DNA of 10,143 nt, from assembly GCA_964445255.1 (NCBI GenBank), contig CAYUKM010000109.1:1-10143 (forward strand), in the 5' to 3' direction. This document shows positions 9,590-10,143 of this stretch, piece by piece. This stretch comes from SHLQ01 sp964445255 (lineage in GTDB: Bacteria > Actinomycetota > Acidimicrobiia > Acidimicrobiales > SHLQ01). Numbering within the stretch: the stretch's first letter is position 1; every line of letters starts with the position of its first letter. The position numbers and the translations under genes were made by a program. The notes under the pieces were generated by a model. The model worked only from the letters and a program-made list of their open reading frames with translations. It did no database searches and was not told the origin of the DNA.

Positions 9590-9633
9590 CGGCGGGTAGG
9601 ACCAAGCCGGTCCTGCCCGTCGTCGTCCGTTTT
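9590..9633 (+). terminator. Hairpin terminator after copy 2
   Basis: The segment 9590-9603 pairs with 9609-9622 (core CGGGTAGGACC with GGTCCTGCCCG), giving a 14-bp stem with two G-U pairs and a 5-nt loop, and TTTT at 9630-9633. The T-run is short and offset by about 7 nt from the stem, so termination may be imperfect. The stem could also shield transcripts from the convergent minus-strand gene, but no T-run follows on that strand. Confidence 0.6.
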
Positions 9634-9677
9634 GATCCGGGTCTCTGTTCTTTGGTTGCTGGTTGACGCCGAAACGG

Positions 9678-10143
9678 CTAGATCCGATCGAGTGCTGTAT
9701 TCAGGTCAGCTACCAGGTCATCTGTGGTTTCGATCCCGACCGAGAGTCGAACCAAGTCGTCGGGAACCTCCAACGGTGAGCCTGCCGCCGACGCATGCGT
9801 CATGATGCCCGGGTGCTCGATAAGTGACTCGATGCCACCGAGTGACTCTGCGAGGGTGAACAGTCGGGTTTGCATGGTTACCGCCTTTGCCGCTTCCATG
9901 CCAGCCTCGACCCGAAACGAGATCATTCCGCCGGGAGCTGACATTTGCTTGGCTGCAATCTCAGCACCTGGATGATCGGGGAGACCCGGATACAACACGT
10001 GCGATACGGCCGGGTGCGCTTGAAGCATCTCAACAATCGCTTGCGCGTTGTGCACATGGCGATCCATGCGGACACCCAAGGTCTTCAAACCACGAAGGGT
10101 CAGGAAGCAGTCCATGGGCGCGGGGACGGCGCCTACGGCGTTC
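9678..10143 (-). CDS. metB: Cystathionine gamma-synthase/gamma-lyase-type PLP enzyme, C-terminal part
   Basis: Cys/Met-metabolism PLP-dependent enzyme, fold type I, acting in the transsulfuration/methionine pathway. The gene enters from the right edge; the frame is open to position 10143 (the residues before the first visible Met read NAVGAVPAP), so the Met at 10115 is internal and about 154 C-terminal residues are seen. Family landmarks are present: FLTLRGLKTLGVRM, GGMISFRVE, the substrate-site block FTLAESLGGIESLIEHP followed by MTHAS, and LVRLSVGIE near the end. The PLP lysine lies outside the window. Relatives of about 380-390 aa imply that roughly 60% is missing. The sequence resembles actinobacterial MetB, but gamma-synthase, gamma-lyase and O-acetylhomoserine sulfhydrylase cannot be separated on this fragment, so the symbol is provisional. 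A small stem GCCG-AAA-CGGC (9668-9678) spans the stop. Confidence 0.85.
   Translation of the reverse strand, partial: NAVGAVPAPMDCFLTLRGLKTLGVRMDRHVHNAQAIVEMLQAHPAVSHVLYPGLPDHPGAEIAAKQMSAPGGMISFRVEAGMEAAKAVTMQTRLFTLAESLGGIESLIEHPGIMTHASAAGSPLEVPDDLVRLSVGIETTDDLVADLNTALDRI

Noticed and set aside
9668..9678. GCCG-AAA-CGGC hairpin at the stop of the PLP enzyme gene as a terminator
   Set aside because: The stem is only 4 bp and no T-run follows on the minus strand.

Overview
The window reads as a high-GC actinobacterial chromosome, most likely a marine or freshwater member of Acidimicrobiia. That placement is inference, based on the mycobacterial/eukaryotic-type (class 2) isoleucyl-tRNA synthetase, the codon use, and large secreted delta-60-propeller proteins with Pro-rich linkers. 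No rRNA, tRNA, CRISPR array, insertion sequence or phage gene is visible.

Layout. Positions 2-250 (+) hold the end of a small unidentified gene, possibly cut by the window edge. It meets a minus-strand pair tail to tail: a TrmH/SpoU-family RNA 2'-O-methyltransferase (247-996) and, upstream of it, ileS (993-4115). The two minus-strand genes overlap by 4 nt and are probably co-transcribed. A divergent intergenic region of about 220 bp (4116-4336) separates ileS from two large plus-strand genes, 4337-6829 and 7008-9575. A strong hairpin with a short T-run at 9590-9633 probably ends that unit. On the minus strand at the right edge is the C-terminal part of a Cys/Met-metabolism PLP enzyme (cystathionine gamma-synthase/lyase type), running off the window.

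The core of interest is the tandem pair of paralogous secreted proteins (830 and 855 aa). Each has a signal peptide, a delta-60-like beta-propeller of about 420 residues with four conserved cysteines, one Ig-like domain, and three copies of a module of about 70 residues bracketed by a pair of cysteines. The tail modules are in a different order in the two proteins, and only the second has two poly-proline linkers. Neither has a visible cell-wall anchor or C-terminal membrane segment. The propellers have many long identical blocks but diverge at synonymous sites, so the duplication is not recent and both copies appear to be under protein-level constraint. The second gene has its own apparent promoter region, with an inverted repeat inside the core promoter and a hairpin at the predicted 5' end of the mRNA, so the two copies may be controlled separately. 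Their function is unknown; extracellular adhesion, cell-envelope structure or ligand binding are guesses.

The flanking genes (tRNA charging, RNA methylation, methionine/cysteine metabolism) are housekeeping and show no evident functional link to the secreted pair.
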